Below, in pieces: positions 4,797 to 5,014 of a DNA stretch of 5,014 bases. The position numbers were made by a program, and so were the translations under genes. Location of the stretch: positions 1 to 5,014 of the forward strand of contig JAITWQ010000004.1 of the NCBI GenBank assembly GCA_031285215.1, written 5' to 3'. Source of the DNA: Syntrophobacterales bacterium. GTDB lineage: Bacteria > Desulfobacterota > Syntrophia > Syntrophales > JAAYKM01. The notes under the pieces were generated by a model, which was not told the origin of the DNA, did no database searches, and worked only from the letters and a program-made list of their open reading frames with translations. The first letter of the stretch is position 1, and every line of letters begins with the position of its first letter.

Positions 4797-5014
4797 GATT
4801 TTTCCGGCTGCGTAGAGCATCATAAGACGCCTTATGATGACGGCGGTTGTTGAGCCCCATTCCTCGGCGCTACGCGCGAAAGCGTCATACTGCTTCGGTT
4901 CTAACGTGCTGCGCATCCGCCTTTTCTTGACTTTATCCCGTGTACCTGCAAGCGGCAGCTCGTTATACTGCTTAAACAGCTCGAACCACGACAGCTTCTC
5001 GTCCAGAAAATATC
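4776..5014 (-). CDS. C-terminal part of a ribbon-helix-helix-like DNA-binding protein
   Basis: This frame is open from the right window edge to the TAG at 4778-4776, giving 78 residues; the 5' part is outside. It starts YFLDEKLSWFELFKQYNELP, then a basic linker DKVKKRRM. A pattern like a ribbon-helix-helix domain follows: strand MRSTLEP, helix KQYDAFARSAEEWG, turn STT, helix AVIIRRLMMLYAAGKI. Such domains bind DNA as dimers and occur in plasmid partition, mobilisation-accessory (MobC/TraY-type) and antitoxin proteins. A C-terminal position behind another segment would fit an accessory protein of transfer or replication, but this is inference. It is on the abiE strand, 119 bp upstream of abiEi. 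Its base composition looks more GC-rich than the toxin modules. Confidence 0.65.
   Translation of the reverse strand, partial: YFLDEKLSWFELFKQYNELPLAGTRDKVKKRRMRSTLEPKQYDAFARSAEEWGSTTAVIIRRLMMLYAAGKIEQRDIW
4818..4839. repeat. 9-bp perfect palindrome inside the RHH-like gene
   Basis: CATCATAAG (4818-4826) and CTTATGATG (4831-4839) form a perfect inverted repeat around ACGC. It lies within the codons for the last helix of the RHH-like protein (around the residues IIRRLMM). It may be chance from the codons used, or a DNA site or mRNA hairpin near the 3' end of the gene. Confidence 0.5.

Noticed and set aside
1..5014. CRISPR array, rRNA, or insertion sequence with transposase
   Set aside because: There are no regularly spaced 24-40 bp repeats, no rRNA-like stretches and no transposase or long terminal inverted repeats in the window.

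Overview
This window looks like one end of an integrated mobile element in a bacterium. The tRNA-Gly(GCC) remnant encodes its CCA end, the integrase has a DUF4102-type arm-binding domain, and Shine-Dalgarno sites and extended -10 promoters are visible. All of this fits a Gram-negative bacterium. I cannot fix the genus; anaerobic Desulfovibrio-like or Synergistes-like hosts would be compatible, but that is a guess.

Left end (1-444). There is no credible gene here, but the region is dense in recombination signals. In order it holds a four-armed palindromic array (5-48), a pair of GGAGTA boxes (171-187), a strong minus-strand terminator (187-228), and a 47-nt 3' fragment of tRNA-Gly with anticodon GCC (237-283). 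After these come an extended -10 promoter (398-406) and a second GGAGTA pair (413-429). The tRNA fragment lacks its 5' half, as expected of the distal attachment site of an element that inserts into a tRNA 3' end. The same 11-bp-phased GGAGTA pair lies on both sides of the core, which resembles a complete integrase recombination site more than a simple element/chromosome boundary.

Middle (445-2608, + strand). An intact 429-aa tyrosine recombinase is followed by its own intergenic region and promoter. Next comes a two-gene module: a PIN-domain (VapC-like) toxin with a TTG start, overlapped by 14 bp by an 82-aa charged protein that is probably its antitoxin. The order is toxin first.

Right (2684-4656, - strand). 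A compact operon, read right to left, encodes an AbiEi-type winged-helix antitoxin and an AbiEii nucleotidyltransferase toxin, which overlap by 10 bp. An unrecognised 80-aa acidic protein follows 30 bp downstream. The two toxin-antitoxin modules converge on a 75-bp gap with no clear terminator.

Far right (4657-5014). Upstream of abiEi lies a 119-bp gap with inverted GAACAGA/TCTGTTC boxes. Beyond it is the C-terminal 78 residues of a ribbon-helix-helix-like protein that continues past the window edge.

Reading as a whole: an integrase with its attachment site is followed by two stabilisation or phage-defence modules. The toxin-antitoxin pairs would keep the element in the host and may also act as abortive-infection systems. 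The parts belong to known families. The less ordinary items are the two-sided arm repeats, the third gene of the AbiE operon and the palindromic array at the left edge.
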